A DNA stretch of 64,000 nt from Prasinococcaceae sp. CCMP 1430 (GCA_013416795.1 RQSC01000028.1:128223-192222), one strand, 5' to 3'; shown: positions 39,530 to 51,097, counted from the first letter of the stretch. Made by a program: numbers and translations. Notes: generated from the letters alone by a model not told the origin.

Positions 39530-41563
39530 TCAACCGCCTCCGGCATCTGCAGCGTCTTGTGCGTCTTCCTCATCTTCTCGGTCCTCTCGCGCCTGTTGCT
39601 GCTCTAGCAGCGCCTGCAAGACCGCGAAGCTCTCCTTCCAGGGGTCCGTGCCGTCCGCGCCGTCGTGTTCGTGCCGAATTACGGATTCGGCCGCCTCGGC
39701 GACCTCCGGCTCGCGAGTCACGCGATTGAAGCGGCCCGTCCCTGCTGCAATGAGCGCGACGTCGGAGCTCGAGGCCGGATCAAACGGCGCGCGCGTGGGC
39801 GTCCGGGTGACGTAGTCGAGGCGAGTGGGTGCAGGCGTGGGTGGCAAGGTCGGAGCGCGCGTGACTCCATCCGGCAGAGGCACGCTGAGCTCGCTGAACG
39901 CCGTCTCTGAGACTGGGCTCTTTGTCGCCGTCGGGCTCACCGTCGGGAGATCGCCGGGGGGCGTCACCAAGACGTCGCCCGTGCCACCCATACCTGCGGT
40001 AGCTGTTGCAGGCGCGGGCTTTGGAGCGGGTGCGGGCGAAGGGGCTGGCAAAGGGCCTGGCGAAGGGGAAGGAGCGGGCTGGGGGCCGGGCTGAGGGGCG
40101 GGATGGGGGGCGGGTGCAGGCTTCGGAGCGGGCTTCGGAGCGGGCGCGGGGATCGGTGCTGGCTTTGGTGCCGGTGCGGGTGCAGGCGCGGGCTTCGGAG
40201 CGGGCGCCGGTGCGGGCTTCGGAGCGGGCGCCGGCGCGGGCCTCGGAGCGGGCTTTGGAGCCGGCGCAGGCATAGGGGCCGGCTTCGGCGCAGGTGCGGG
40301 TTCGGGACCCGGCTTCGGCGCGGGCGCTGGCACAGGCGCGGGGGCGGGAGCGGGCAATAGCCCAGACCCGGGCCCAAGTCCGGGTGCCTGCTCTGCCGGC
40401 ATCGGCTTGGGAGCGGGCTCCGGTAGCGGTGAAGCCGACGGGGCTGCGGACGGGGCTTCCGACGGAGCTGCCGATGGAGACGCCGACGGCGCTGCCGATG
40501 GTGCCGCTGAGGGCGCTGCCGACGGCGCTGCTGAGGGCGCTGCCGATGGTGCCGCTGAGGGCGCTGCCGACGACGGCGCTGCTGTCGGCGCCGCTGTCGG
40601 CGCCGCTGTCGGCGCCGCCGTTGGCTCCGATGTGGGGGCCGTTGTTGGCGCCGCCGAAGGTGCTGCGGACGGGGCCAGCGTCGGCGCCGCAGAAGGTGCC
40701 GCTGTATCCGGCGCCGGCGCTGGCATTGGAGCAGGCTGCGGCAGGGGGGCCGCAGGGGGCGTCGGGTCGCACGGCCCTCCCACGAATCCGGCGCAGCAGT
40801 CGTCGAAGACCAGGCAGCTGACGTCACAGAAGCAGCTGGTTCCCGCCACGTTGTCTTGAATACCACTGCCACATGTCGAGGCTGTGCATTGCACCACCAC
40901 GTTCTCGAGTTGGCCATCGGCGGCCACATTCCCACTCAGCACGCCATCAATGCCGCCCTCCGAGCCCGACGGCTGGTCGTCACCTGCCAGAAGACACGAC
41001 CCACACACCTCACACGCTCCGGCGCAGCAGTCCTCCGTGATGACACACAACTTGTCACAGTAGCATGGCGCAACCGGCGCGAGAGAGTCTGCGCCGCCGC
41101 CACCGTTGCCAATCAAAGCGTCGTCCACTGCCTGCGCCACCGCGGCCCCCTCTTCTCCTCCAATGCCAAGCCCTGTCACAGCCCCGCCGTTGCAGTTGCT
41201 CGGCTGGCACACCTGCCGTGCCCTGGCCGCGGCATCCGAATCTGCTGCCGCGCCACCCCCCGCGCCCTCGCTCACCGCCAAGACAAAGGAGGGGGCCACG
41301 GGCGAGGGCTGCTGCTGCGGCGCTCCTCCTTGCTGGCCCGCCGAGCCGAGCGCGGCGCTCACCAGAAGCGCGGACAGCAGTAGCACCCCTCGCGCGCGGG
41401 CGAGGCGCGTCCCCGTTCCAGCTGCTCGTCTCCGCGCGCGCGCTCGCCGCACGCCCGGCGCCGCTGCGCTTCTTGAGGCGAGGCCGCCAATGACACTGGC
41501 GATGGCAGTGACCGTGGCCTCACCACCAGCATCCCGACCAGTGGCTCGCATTGTGTTCCTCAT
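39530..41563 (-). CDS. Secreted somatomedin-B-like protein with long Pro/Ala-rich repeat region
   Basis: One exon of 677 codons starts at ATG 41563 (alternative ATG 41551). An Arg-rich leader precedes a hydrophobic segment (RGVLLLSALLVSAALGSAG) that should act as signal peptide or anchor. Two Cys-rich modules follow: PCYCDKLCVITEDCCAGACE and SCFCDVSCLVFDDCCAGF, each with upstream C-x-N/S-C pairs. The C-x-C-D-x-x-C-x5-CC pattern fits somatomedin B-like domains, which bind other extracellular proteins (family knowledge). Residues from about 285 to 560 are Ser-Ala-Pro repeats (SAAPSAAPSAAP) and then KPAPAPAPKPAP-type repeats, a likely extended O-glycosylated stalk of cell-wall or scale type. The C-terminus is charged and acidic (REDREDEEDAQDAAD). 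An extracellular matrix or mating/adhesion role is inference. Confidence 0.78.
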   Translation of the reverse strand: MRNTMRATGRDAGGEATVTAIASVIGGLASRSAAAPGVRRARARRRAAGTGTRLARARGVLLLSALLVSAALGSAGQQGGAPQQQPSPVAPSFVLAVSEGAGGGAAADSDAAARARQVCQPSNCNGGAVTGLGIGGEEGAAVAQAVDDALIGNGGGGADSLAPVAPCYCDKLCVITEDCCAGACEVCGSCLLAGDDQPSGSEGGIDGVLSGNVAADGQLENVVVQCTASTCGSGIQDNVAGTSCFCDVSCLVFDDCCAGFVGGPCDPTPPAAPLPQPAPMPAPAPDTAAPSAAPTLAPSAAPSAAPTTAPTSEPTAAPTAAPTAAPTAAPSSAAPSAAPSAAPSAAPSAAPSAAPSAAPSASPSAAPSEAPSAAPSASPLPEPAPKPMPAEQAPGLGPGSGLLPAPAPAPVPAPAPKPGPEPAPAPKPAPMPAPAPKPAPRPAPAPAPKPAPAPAPKPAPAPAPAPKPAPIPAPAPKPAPKPAPAPHPAPQPGPQPAPSPSPGPLPAPSPAPAPKPAPATATAGMGGTGDVLVTPPGDLPTVSPTATKSPVSETAFSELSVPLPDGVTRAPTLPPTPAPTRLDYVTRTPTRAPFDPASSSDVALIAAGTGRFNRVTREPEVAEAAESVIRHEHDGADGTDPWKESFAVLQALLEQQQAREDREDEEDAQDAADAGGG

Positions 41564-43206
41564 TCAGATCGCCGTCCAGCAGACGGACGCGACGAACGGC
41601 GAGGGGGCGCGCTCGCCTCCTGCCTGGCGACCTCGGCCTCTCGCCACCCTCGCACCGTCGGCACGCGCCGCGCCGCGCAGCCCCGCCCGGGGGCGTCCAG
41701 CCCGCTGGTCGACTGTGGCGGCCAGACCTCACAGCCCGACCGACCTTCAGCCAGCCGGAGAGCGCGAAGCGCCGCGCCTCGCGCGCGGCGCTCGTCTGCA
41801 GCGCCTGCGAGGGGCGCCGCAGGCGCGCTGTGGCGCACTCGCGCACTCGCGCGCGCGCGCGCAACGGCCCCCCCCTTTCGAATTCCCGCCTGCTGATCAC
41901 CCCGCAGGCGAGGCCGCGCCGGCCCGGCCGCCGGAAAAAAAAAAACGCCGCGCCGATCCGATTGTTGCTCATCAATCCGTCGACCCATCCGATCCATCGA
42001 TCGCTCCCCCACTCAATCAATGATCGCTCGCTCGACGCACGCCGCGCGAAGGAGGACCCCCCCCCCAAAAAAAACGCCCCGAAATCGATCGCGCGGCAGG
42101 CGATTATTTTGGTGTGTTTTTTTTTGCGTTTGCGTTTGCGTTTGCGTTCGCGTTTCCGCGCGCAAAGCGGCGAGTTCGCGGGGGCTCCTTCCTCAAGGGA
42201 ACTCTCCCGTGGTGAATATATAAGTACATGGCAACCACGCGCACCTCGGACGCCCCCGGAAGAAAGACGTGCCGTGTCCGCTTCCGTTCCGTCGTTTCGG
42301 CGCGTCTTTTCCCCCACGTTTTCACCGTTTTTTTTTTGTTTTTTTTTTTGCCGGCGCGCGGATCGATCGATCGGCGCAACGCCGCGCCGCAAACTCTGCC
42401 GGACGACGGATTTTTTAACGCCGGGAGTTTGCGGCCGAAAACGGTCCGCGCCGCATTCGAGGCGATATCAAACCGCGGAAGCGCGCGCGCGCACACACGC
42501 GGGATGGAGTTTGCGGCTGCCGGCGCCGCGCGGCGGGGCGGCGGGCGGGAGGCGCGGCGGCCGCGGGCGCGCGCGCGAGCTCAGCCACGAGAGTCGCGAG
42601 GCCTGGCGGCAAACTTGTGTGCACGTGCCCGCCGCCGCGCCTGTTCGCGTGCGTGCGTATGACAGGCCCTCCCGCGCCGGTGCGGCGCCATCTGGACCCC
42701 AGGTGCACCAGCGCGTCTGGACCATTGTCTACAGTGGGTATCGATGAGTGCGAGGCGGCGCGGCAGCCGCGTGACGCGATAAGGTCAGCCCGTCAACTCC
42801 CCTGGCATGGTGCGCTCGCATCGATGCGTTCGTGCGCGCGCCACTATGAGCGCCACCAGCTGGCAGGAACTGTGTTTGTGTCAGTCTCTGCGCTATCTTT
42901 GCAACGGAGCTGTTGGTGACGAGTGGGCACATGCTGCGTGTCGTGGCACGTGCCATGAGTGCCCACGACACGAGAGCCTTCGAGGTGTGTCATGAACCCT
43001 GCGGTGCCCTGTACCGCAAAACGCGGCGCGAGCGCGTGCGGAGGAGCGCTTCAAGCCCGGGGCGCAGGGTGGCCGCATCGGCACGCACCGAGGCCGCGCG
43101 AGCGAGCGCTGGGCTGCGGGGCCGCGAGCGCGCTCTGGCGAGAGGGCCGCCCGGCATTCCCGTCTGTCTGGCGCCGGGTAGGATTACAGCACAGCTAGCC
43201 AGCGGC
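41564..43206. other. Long intergenic region with TTTGCG repeats
   Basis: The region is the 5' flank of the SMB gene and the 3' flank of the methyltransferase. It holds oligo-A/T runs (41936-41945, 42061-42074, 42113-42126, 42330-42350), a (TTTGCG) hexamer repeat of about four units at 42122-42147, and ATCGATCGATCG near 42361. Minus-strand frames of 300-450 codons elsewhere in the window are spurious in the same way, and I see no conserved protein here. Confidence 0.55.
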
Positions 43207-45231
43207 CTAACGCGCGCCGGAGTCAGGCCCATCCGCGGACGGCCGGGCCTCCTCCGCTCTCCCCTCGCGCTGCTGCGGGGCGAAGATCTTGTAGTGGAGC
43301 AGGCGCGTGTCGACGCCGCCGACCACGAGAGGCACTTTGGTTTCGGCGCGCATGCGCAGGTGGCGCGTGGCGCCGGGGTCTCCGCTGAGCGCGTAGCAGT
43401 CGCCGCCGCCCACCTCGCGACGCAGGAAGGCGGCGAGCGACTCCCACGAGCGCTGGGTGCCCGCCTCACCACCCTCGAGGCGCGCGCCCTCGCCGCCCCA
43501 TGGCGGGTTGGTCACGCAAAGCTTGCGCCCGCCCGGCGCGAGCGTGAGCAGCGCCGCGTCCTCGTTCGACAGCTCGAGGGCCTCCTCCACTCGCGCGGCG
43601 GCGGCATCGCGCGCCGTCATGTGCACCGCCGCCGGGTGGATGTCGTTGCCCACGATGCTGGCGCGCGGCAGGAGATCGCGCTCGCCGACCTCCGCCCGCT
43701 CGCACGCGTCGTCGTACACCGACGAGAACGCGGCCTTGTCGGCGTCGTGCCACCGCAGGAAGGGCCACGCGTCAGCGCTCGGATTGCGACCGAGGCCCGG
43801 GGCTACGTCCGAGGCGATCAGCGCCGCCTCGATGAGGATCGCGCCCGAGCCACACATGGGGTCGACGAGGTCGGGCAGCGGTTCCTCGGCCCCGCCCTCG
43901 CGCATCATAGGGGGGAAGTATCCTGCATGCAGCAGCATGCCCGCCGCGGCCGTCTCCGCCAGCGCCGCGCGATGCATCGACCCCGCCCGGTATCCACGCT
44001 TGTGCAGCGAGCCGCCGCTCATGTCGCGGTAGAGCTGCACCTCGCCACGATAGAACGTCGCGAAGAGCGGCAGATGCGCGTCGGAGCTGACCTCGGGGCG
44101 AGGGGGCTTGGGGCGACCCCACTCTCTCAGCTCGTCGCAGATCGCGTCCTTGATGCGCGTGGACGCGAGCACCTGGTGCGAAGGCGCGCGCGACGCGCCG
44201 GCGGTCAGCGAAGCGCGCGCGCGCGCGCGCGCGCGCGCATGGCGAGGCGGAGCGCGTCGCCACACACCTGCGAGGTGAGCTCACCGCAGTCGCGCACGCG
44301 CGAGTCCACGGAGAAGGTTGCCACACCGATGAAGCTCTCGCCGTACGCGTCGGTCACCTCCACGTCGGGCAGGAGCTCATTCCAGTCCACGGCGTCGCGC
44401 GCGAAGGCGTACACCGCGTCGCCGGGCTCGAGCGCCTCGTCGAGGAATCCGCTGGCGAGGCGCTCCAACACACGCACCGCGGAGCGGCACCACAGGTTGG
44501 CGGCGTAGCCTACGGCGATGTCGCCGCGGAAGGATACGCCGGCGGAGTGCGCCTGCGGCACACGCACGCGCGCGGATCACGCCAGGGGCGCGGGTCAGTG
44601 CGCGGACTCGCGCGAGCGCTCGAATGCGGGCGCATACCTCCGTGCGCGCGCAGTGCGCACTCACCTCGACGCGATGCGCGCCCACGTACGGGCTGGCGAG
44701 CTCCTGCGCGAGCACGCGCTCGAAGCCCGGCATGCACGTCGCCCAGTACAGGCGCGTGCGCGGCGGCTCGGGCTGGATGCGAGCCGCGCGGAAGCCGGGC
44801 GTCGCGCTGAGGGGATGATGAGCGCGTCAGCATCCGGGGCACGGGCGGCGAGCACGCGCAGATACGCTCGCGCGAGCGCGCAAAGCTCCACGCACCTTGG
44901 CGTCGACGCGCCTGAGCCCCCTGCCCCCATGGCTGCGCCCGCGCCCGCGCCCGCCCCGTCGGCCGCCCACCAGTCGGATGCCTCCTGCTGGCCGTCATTG
45001 TCTCGCCGCTGGGGCGCACCGCCGCCACGTTCCCCGGAGTTCCAGCCAAGGCTCTCACGACCACGGCCCTGCTGGCCGCCCTCGCGCGCGCCCTCGCCTC
45101 TAGGCGTCTCGTAGCCGCGCTGCGGCGGGCGCTGCCTCTCCTGGCGCCCGCGTCCAGCGTAGCCGCCGCGCTCTCCACCGCCGAACTCGTCCCGCTGGGG
45201 GCGCGGCGGCCCGCGGTCGCGGCCGCCCCCA
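43207..45231 (-). CDS. RlmL/Trm14-type guanine-N2 RNA methyltransferase with RG-rich N-terminus, 5' end in gap
   Basis: Four exons fit in phase: gap to 44896, 44806-44665, 44552-44268 and 44172-43207 (donors GTGCGT, GTGAGT, GTGTGT). The first visible exon is RG-rich (RDRGPPRPQRDEFGGG, ARGGYAGRGRQER type). The next begins SATPGFRAARIQPEPPRTRL and YWATCMPGFERVLAQELASP, then HSAGVSFRGDIAVGYAANLW, the THUMP-like region. The joint LTSQ/VLASTRIKDAICDELRE is typical of the family. The Rossmann methyltransferase has DPMCGSGAILIEAALIAS (SAM motif I), VGNDIHPAAVHMTA and the catalytic TNPPWGGEGAR. These enzymes methylate guanine N2 in rRNA or tRNA (family knowledge). The RG extension is unusual and may bind RNA. 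The start lies in the N gap. Confidence 0.85.
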
Positions 45232-45673
45232 NNNNNNNNNNNNNNNNNNNNNNNNNNNNNNNNNNNNNNNNNNNNNNNNNNNNNNNNNNNNNNNNNNNNN
45301 NNNNNNNNNNNNNNNNNNNNNNNNNNNNNNNNNNNNNNNNNNNNNNNNNNNNNNNNNNNNNNNNNNNNNNNNNNNNNNNNNNNNNNNNNNNNNNNNNNNN
45401 NNNNNNNNNNNNNNNNNNNNNNNNNNNNNNNNNNNNNNNNNNNNNNNNNNNNNNNNNNNNNNNNNNNNNNNNNNNNNNNNNNNNNNNNNNNNNNNNNNNN
45501 NNNNNNNNNNNNNNNNNNNNNNNNNNNNNNNNNNNNNNNNNNNNNNNNNNNNNNNNNNNNNNNNNNNNNNNNNNNNNNNNNNNNNNNNNNNNNNNNNNNN
45601 NNNNNNNNNNNNNNNNNNNNNNNNNNNNNNNNNNNNNNNNNNNNNNNNNNNNNNNNNNNNNNNNNNNNNNNNN
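45232..45673. other. Assembly gap (442 N)
   Basis: A block of 442 N separates the divergent 5' ends of the methyltransferase and the SDR gene, hiding both starts and any shared promoter. Single ambiguous bases also occur at 3342, 9333, 36453 and 38246. Confidence 0.99.
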
Positions 45674-46953
45674 CCGTCGCGGACGGCGCTGGCCGCACGG
45701 CGCTCGTGACGGGCGCCAACAGCGGCATCGGCCTCGAGGCCGCCCGAGCGCTCGCGCGAGCCAACTGGCGGGTGGTGTGCGCGGCGCGCTCCGATGCTGC
45801 AGTTGAGGCCGCCGCCGCCGCCGTGCTCGCCGCGGCGCCGGGCGCGGACGTCGAGTGCGCCGCACCGATGGACCTGCTGGACCTCGCGCAGGTGCGCGAG
45901 GCGGCGCTCGCCTTCAGCAACAGCGCAGGGGGAAGGTGCGACGCGCGGCACAGGCACGCATGCGCGCCTGCGCCACGCTCGGGCGCGCTCAAACTTGCAT
46001 GGGCCTCCGCAGTGGCGCTGGAAACGCAATCGAGAGCTGCTGACACTTTGCGCGCGTCGCGCCTTCGTGCGGGTGCCGAGTAGCGACGCCTCGCCGCGCC
46101 CGCTGCACGCGCTCGTGCTCAACGCCGGCATTATGGCGGCGCCATGCACGCCCGCGGGTGTGCACGGGTTGGAGCCGCACATGGCTGTCAACCACCTGGG
46201 ACACGTCGCGCTTGCCAAGCAGCTGCTACCCGGCGTGCGCGCTGCGGCCGCTGGGGAGCACGCGTATGGCCGCGTCGTGAGCGTGAGCTCGCTGGCGTGC
46301 GCGCTCAACGGGCTGCGCGAGCGACTGGAGGGTGCGTGCGCGCGTGTGCGCTTTCGCGCGCGGTCGAACGCGACTGCCATCGCCACTGCCTCGTATTCTT
46401 GCGCGCGTGCCCTGTCGCGCAGTCGCGCGCCGGCGCATCTGCCTGACCCTCCGCGGCGTTGGGTTGCGATGCAGCTGGGGACCTTCGCGGCGAGGCCCTC
46501 ATGGATTCTGAGCGTCGTGGCGGGCTGGGTGCGCAGGGAAGCCGCTGGCGTGCGTACGCAGACAGCAAGGCCGCCAACGCGCTCTTCGTGGCGAACCTCG
46601 CGCGGCGCGAGGCCGCCGCGGGCACGGGCGTGACGGCGCTCGCTGTGCACCCGGGCGTGGTCAGCACGAACCTGATCCGCTATGTGCTCCCCGAGTCTGC
46701 GCTCGCTTCGATGCAGGCCGACCCGGAGAAGTCGCAGGCGGCCGCCAGCCTCTTGGGCGTTCGCACTCCCGCTGAGGGTGCAGTGCCCGTCGTTTGGTGC
46801 GCCGCCGCCGACGAGGCGGCCGCGCTGAATGGGGGCTTCGTCGTGACGCCCGGCGAGGTCTTCGCTAACCTGCCGAGCGATGTGCGCGACCCCGTACTCG
46901 CAGCCAAGCTGTGGGAGGACAGCACGGCGCTGCTCGGCCAGATGGCAGCCTGA
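45674..46953 (+). CDS. Short-chain dehydrogenase/reductase, retinol-dehydrogenase-like; 5' end in gap
   Basis: Exons end/start 45935/46084 and 46331/46475 (donors GTGCGA, GTGCGT). The N-terminal dinucleotide fold starts in the gap and shows TALVTGANSGIGLEAARALA with the TGxxxGxG motif and the Arg of VVCAARSD, suggesting NADP. Exon 2 has HALVLNAGIMAAP (NAG motif), MAVNHLGHVALAKQLLP and RVVSVSSLA with the catalytic Ser. Exon 3 has the Tyr-x-x-x-Lys pair in RAYADSKAANALFVANLARR, then VTALAVHPGVVSTNL. This layout is that of the retinol dehydrogenase/WWOX/protochlorophyllide-reductase-like classical SDRs (family knowledge). The substrate cannot be read from sequence. The C-terminal extension to GQMAA resembles that group. 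The gene faces the methyltransferase across the gap. Confidence 0.87.
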
Positions 46954-47149
46954 CCGAGGACGTCTTTCGGCGACGGCGCGCTGACATAAAGTTTTTGACA
47001 AGTTTTTCCTCGTCGTCCTGCAGAGGGGGCAGTGGCGCGTGGCTGGGGACGCCATGAGGGACCGCGCGTGCGGCACAGAGTACGAAAAAATATAGAAATC
47101 TTACTTCCTTCACATGCTCTCATTGTGACAGGTGCGCCGCGGTTGGCGA

Positions 47150-50132
47150 TCAGCTGCTCTCGATGCCGAGCCTCTCCACGGCGGATGGCGGCAGCATGGC
47201 GGCGGGGTCGAGCCCGCCGTGAATCACCGACGCCATCGACACGCACGAGCGCTCGACCTTTGCGATGGGGTTCACACTTTTCTTCACGAGGGTGTCCATG
47301 AGCGTGTCGTCAAAGCAGTGTGTGGCAGCCAGCACCACGTGCAGCTCAGCCTCGGACACTTCCAGCTCGCCGCTTTGGCTCAGCGCGTCAAGCAGGCCGA
47401 ACGCTTCCGCGCGCGCGGCCTTCTCCTCCTCGGAACCCTTGGCCAACGCGCTCGTACTCTTGGCGCCCAGCAACTTGGGCTGCGACGCCTTGCTCCAGAC
47501 GTCAGCTGGCTTGATAATTGTCGCGCGCAGCGCCCCCGAATTCGCCTCGCCACCGGCACACGCGGCGTCGAGTCGCGAGGGCAGTGTGGTCAAATCTGCG
47601 TAGAGATCCAGGTCCACGGTACCACCTGTTGACGCGGATCCGCCCGCGCCGCCAACCTGGGCGACGGGCTGCGGGGCAGGCGTGGGTTCCGGCGGCGCCG
47701 CGAAGCCCTCCGCAACAACAGGCGCTGCCACGGGCGCCTGAGCCGGGACCGGAGGGTTAGCCGGGACCGGCGCGTGCCTGGCCATCGCCACCTGTGGCGC
47801 GCCTCTGGCCATTACCCTCTGCGCCGCCGCGGCCGGCGCGCCGCCGAACAACGTTGACACGGGGGGGGGGGGGCGCACTCCTCTTCATCCGGGTGGCTGT
47901 GAACACCTGTTCCAAATCCGCTAAGTCATCACGGCACCCTCCCTCGTCCATTTGTTCGTCGAACGACCCAACGACGCCCTTTTCGAAGCGGCGCTGCAGC
48001 ACCGCCTCGTCTGCCTCGGCTTTCTTCTCCTCTGCAATCATCTCGTTCATTGCGGCGACCTGCGAGCGGACGGCGTCCATCTTGTCCTTGGCACGCGCAT
48101 CGGCATCGCCGCCGTACGAGAGCAAGTCAGAGGGCATCTGGTACTTCGTAAACAAGGTCATGAGGTCACGCGTGAGCTTGATCTCCTTCGTAAGGGCGTC
48201 GGGCGGGAGATTGAGGAGGCGCTCCAATTGCGGCTTGACCTGAATGACAGCGACGCCGAAGAGCGTCGACGCGAGCTGCATGGCTCGAAGGCCCTTGCAG
48301 AACTCCTGCTGTTCGGGGCTGAGGCTCTCAATGGCATCGCGGAACTCCTTCTGCGTGGGGATCGCGTCCAGCACGAGCGGAATGTCGAGATCATCCTTGT
48401 CGCGCACCAGCAGTGCCGCCACGGGCGTCATCTCGTCCGCGGCCGTGATGGTACCCGCCACCAGCACGAAGCACGAAAATTGGCGCGCGCGCGCGCGCAG
48501 GTGCAGCCGCAGCGCGCCCGAGGACGAGAAGGCGTGGCGCACGATCCCGTGGACGTACCGGTCGCCCGTGAAGGCCAACCGCGCCGATGCCGAGAGCTTC
48601 ACGTGCATGGGCGGCACTGGCCTGCTGCCGTCTCCCAGCCTCGTGGCTACCATGGTCTCGATAGGTTTGGAGTCGCCATCGCCGCAGATGCTCAGCTCGC
48701 CCTCCGGCGCGTGGCCGGGTCGCCTCACTGCGTAGCAAAAGGGGCGTGGGCGATAGGCAGGGCCGAAAAGCGAGCGGCAGTGAAAGGCCATGCACTCTGT
48801 GAAGTCCTGCTCGGTCAAGGTGCGTCCAACAGCCGCAGCCACCTGGCGTCGGAGCATGTCTTCGACGTCAGACACTGCCGACACTACAGAGGTGGCGACA
48901 TCATATAAGAAGCTTCCCACAGCCGCGCCGACCCACACCTCGGCCGCGGAGCAGGGCCCGTTCGGCCGCGGCGACGCAGCCGCCTTCCGCCCAATCTGCG
49001 TGTGGAGGCTCTCAAGCGAGCGCATCGACTCTCCCAGCAGCGTCGACATGTCGGCGTCGCTCATCAGCTCGACGTCGTCCGAGTCAGCCCGCGGCAGGAC
49101 CACGCGCACGGCAGCGACAACATCGGCACATGGAGCGTCGGCAGCGGGTGATGCGCTCCCCGCCGACTTACTGGGCGCTCTGCCGTCGGCAAGCGCGAGC
49201 GCAGCAGGCACAGCGATGTAGACGCCGCTGGCGACCGCCGCTGCGTGCCTGGCGAACTTGTCGTCGCCCCCGTAAGGCAACCATCCAGGCACCCATCCAG
49301 CTGCGTGGCGATGCTGTTCCGGGTCCAGCGAGCAGATTCCCCTCATGGTGCGCTTGAGCCCTCCGGCAAAGGCCGCGGCACACTGGAAGTGCTCAACTGC
49401 CGCCGAAACCTGAGCGTTGCGCGCGGGAGTGTGGCAGTCCTTGGCAGCTCGGTCGATTTCGAAGCGGATGGACATGTCCTTTTCGACCTGCCTCAAGAGC
49501 CACGTGACGTCCAGATGCAGAACCCACAAGGGAGCCTCCTTGGGGCGCGGACTCGTCTCGTTGCCCGTGACGAGTTCCACCGGCTCCGAAGCTCGCCCCG
49601 CGAGCATGACGCACGCCCCACCGGCGTCGTCTGGCGCAGCGCCAGTGAAGAGCCGCAGCTTCCACTCGGCGGACACGGCCCAGACCCATTCCTTCACCTC
49701 CCGCCTCACGGACACGCTTCTCTCTCTGGTCTTCTGTCCGAAGCCGAATGGCCCTCCCGAGCGCTCTTCTGTGACGGTTTCGGTGAGATTCGGCGACTCC
49801 TCAACGCGTATGCGATGTCCCATCGGCGTGCAGTGCTCCGCGCCGTCAAGCTGCAGCGTCACCGTCTTGCCCGCGCGCTGCCACTCGAGCGCCTGCGTGA
49901 GGAGCTCATTGCTAAGACCAACCGCCCGTAGCGCCGCGAGCTCTGACGCCGCTGCCGCGCCCACTGCGGCAGCGACGATGGCGAACTTGTCGCCGTAGGC
50001 GTGCGCTGCGTCGCCCGCATAGCGCAGCGGCGCCCTGGCGTCGCCAAGCACACGCCTGGCCGCCTGCAGCGCCGCCTGCACCTTCTCGCGGAACGCAGCG
50101 TCGCTGAGCGCGAACGCCGCCTCCGACGCCAT
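47150..50132 (-). CDS. Large conserved protein of unknown function, interrupted by a homopolymer frameshift
   Basis: One gene of about 990 residues appears as two overlapping frames that switch at a run of 13 G on the plus strand (47861-47873). Before it the frame reads from ATG 50132 (MASEAAFALSDAAFREKVQA) and leaves with TRMKRSAPPPP; after it the other frame continues PPVSTLFGGAPAAAA to GLDPAAMLPPSAVERLGIES. The middle has GLRAMQLASTLFGVAVIQVK, PPDALTKEIKLTRDLMTLFT and YQMPSDLLSYGG. The end has FGLLDALSQSGELEVSEAEL, HVVLAATHCFDDTLMDTLV and VNPIAKVERSCVSMASVIHG. These blocks recur as C-termini of vWA- or VIT-type proteins in various protists, as I remember; no vWA domain is visible here. A one-base change in the G run would restore a single frame, so I expect sequencing error or an allele. 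Confidence 0.7.
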
Positions 50133-51097
50133 GGCGCGCGGCGCCGAGCGGCGCGGAGCTGAGGCGGGAGCGAGAGAGGCGCGGTGCTGCGCGCGGGTGC
50201 GCGGCGGCGAGCGGTGGCTCCGAGGGCGAGCTCGCGAGCGGTCAGGGCCTATGGCCCACGTCGCGCGGGCGCGTCCGGGGCGCGGTGTGGCCGCGCCGAG
50301 CAGCGCGCCGCACCTGCGCGCTGTTACGGCGGTACGCGCGCCACCTGTGCAGCGCGGAAGCTTCCGATTTACAGCGGAACGCTCACGTACATCGTTTTTG
50401 ATGAGCCCGGCGCATGCATTCGCCGCGCGGGCGTTTTGCGATACGGCGCCTCATATTAACTGCCCGCACGAACGGACGCCCAGCGGCAACGTCTTGTCCA
50501 ATCCGGGTTTCGCGCGCTCGAGCGCGCCGCGCACAGCACACATTTAGGGTAGGGTTTGCATGCACAGTACGTACTTGCACGTTGCATGATGGCAGACCAG
50601 CTTTGTAGAGAGAGCACACGCGCGCAAGCCGCGCGCCCGGTTTCCACGGCCGGCGAACTCAAATGCGCAACCCGCCCGGCGAATCGCGTACGCCCGCGCG
50701 CCGTCTGAAGGGGCTTTCACCTCAGGCTTGCGCCATCAAGTCGGAGAGATGATGTCTCCCGTGGGTATTGAATATGTGGTGTTTATGTGTTGGTTTGTAT
50801 GGATCCTGCGCGCGGCGCGGCGCCGGGGAGGGCGCGGGCGGCGCGCGCCGAAATTCCTCCGCGGTTTTGTGTGCTGGGGAGGGCGGCGGCGGCGGGGTGT
50901 TTGCCGTTGCCGCTGCGGCGCCACTCGGCGCCGTGCTCGTGCGAGGCGCGGGGGCGCGCCGCGAGGGAGGGGCGAGGGAGGGCCGCAGGCGCGCCGAGGC
51001 GCTCAAAGCCCGCCGCATCTGGCCGCGCGCGAGTGCGCACGGGGGCGGGGGTGGGAGGACCAGGCATTGCGGGGTGCTGCGGGAGGGGTGGGTGGCC
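50133..51097. other. Divergent promoter region, large unknown protein (-) and BIG-type GEF (+)
   Basis: The middle part (50380-50800) has lower GC than its flanks. It contains CATTTAGGGTAGGGTTTGC (50541-50559) and GGGTTTCGCGCG near 50504-50515, both like the telo-box-type motif seen at other 5' ends. No conserved coding was seen; the GC-rich right half holds spurious open frames. Confidence 0.5.

Noticed and set aside
45100..47076. Minus-strand open frame of over 600 codons across the gap
   Set aside because: It runs through the N block and is antisense to the SDR exons; composition is Arg/Ala/His-rich without any conserved motif.
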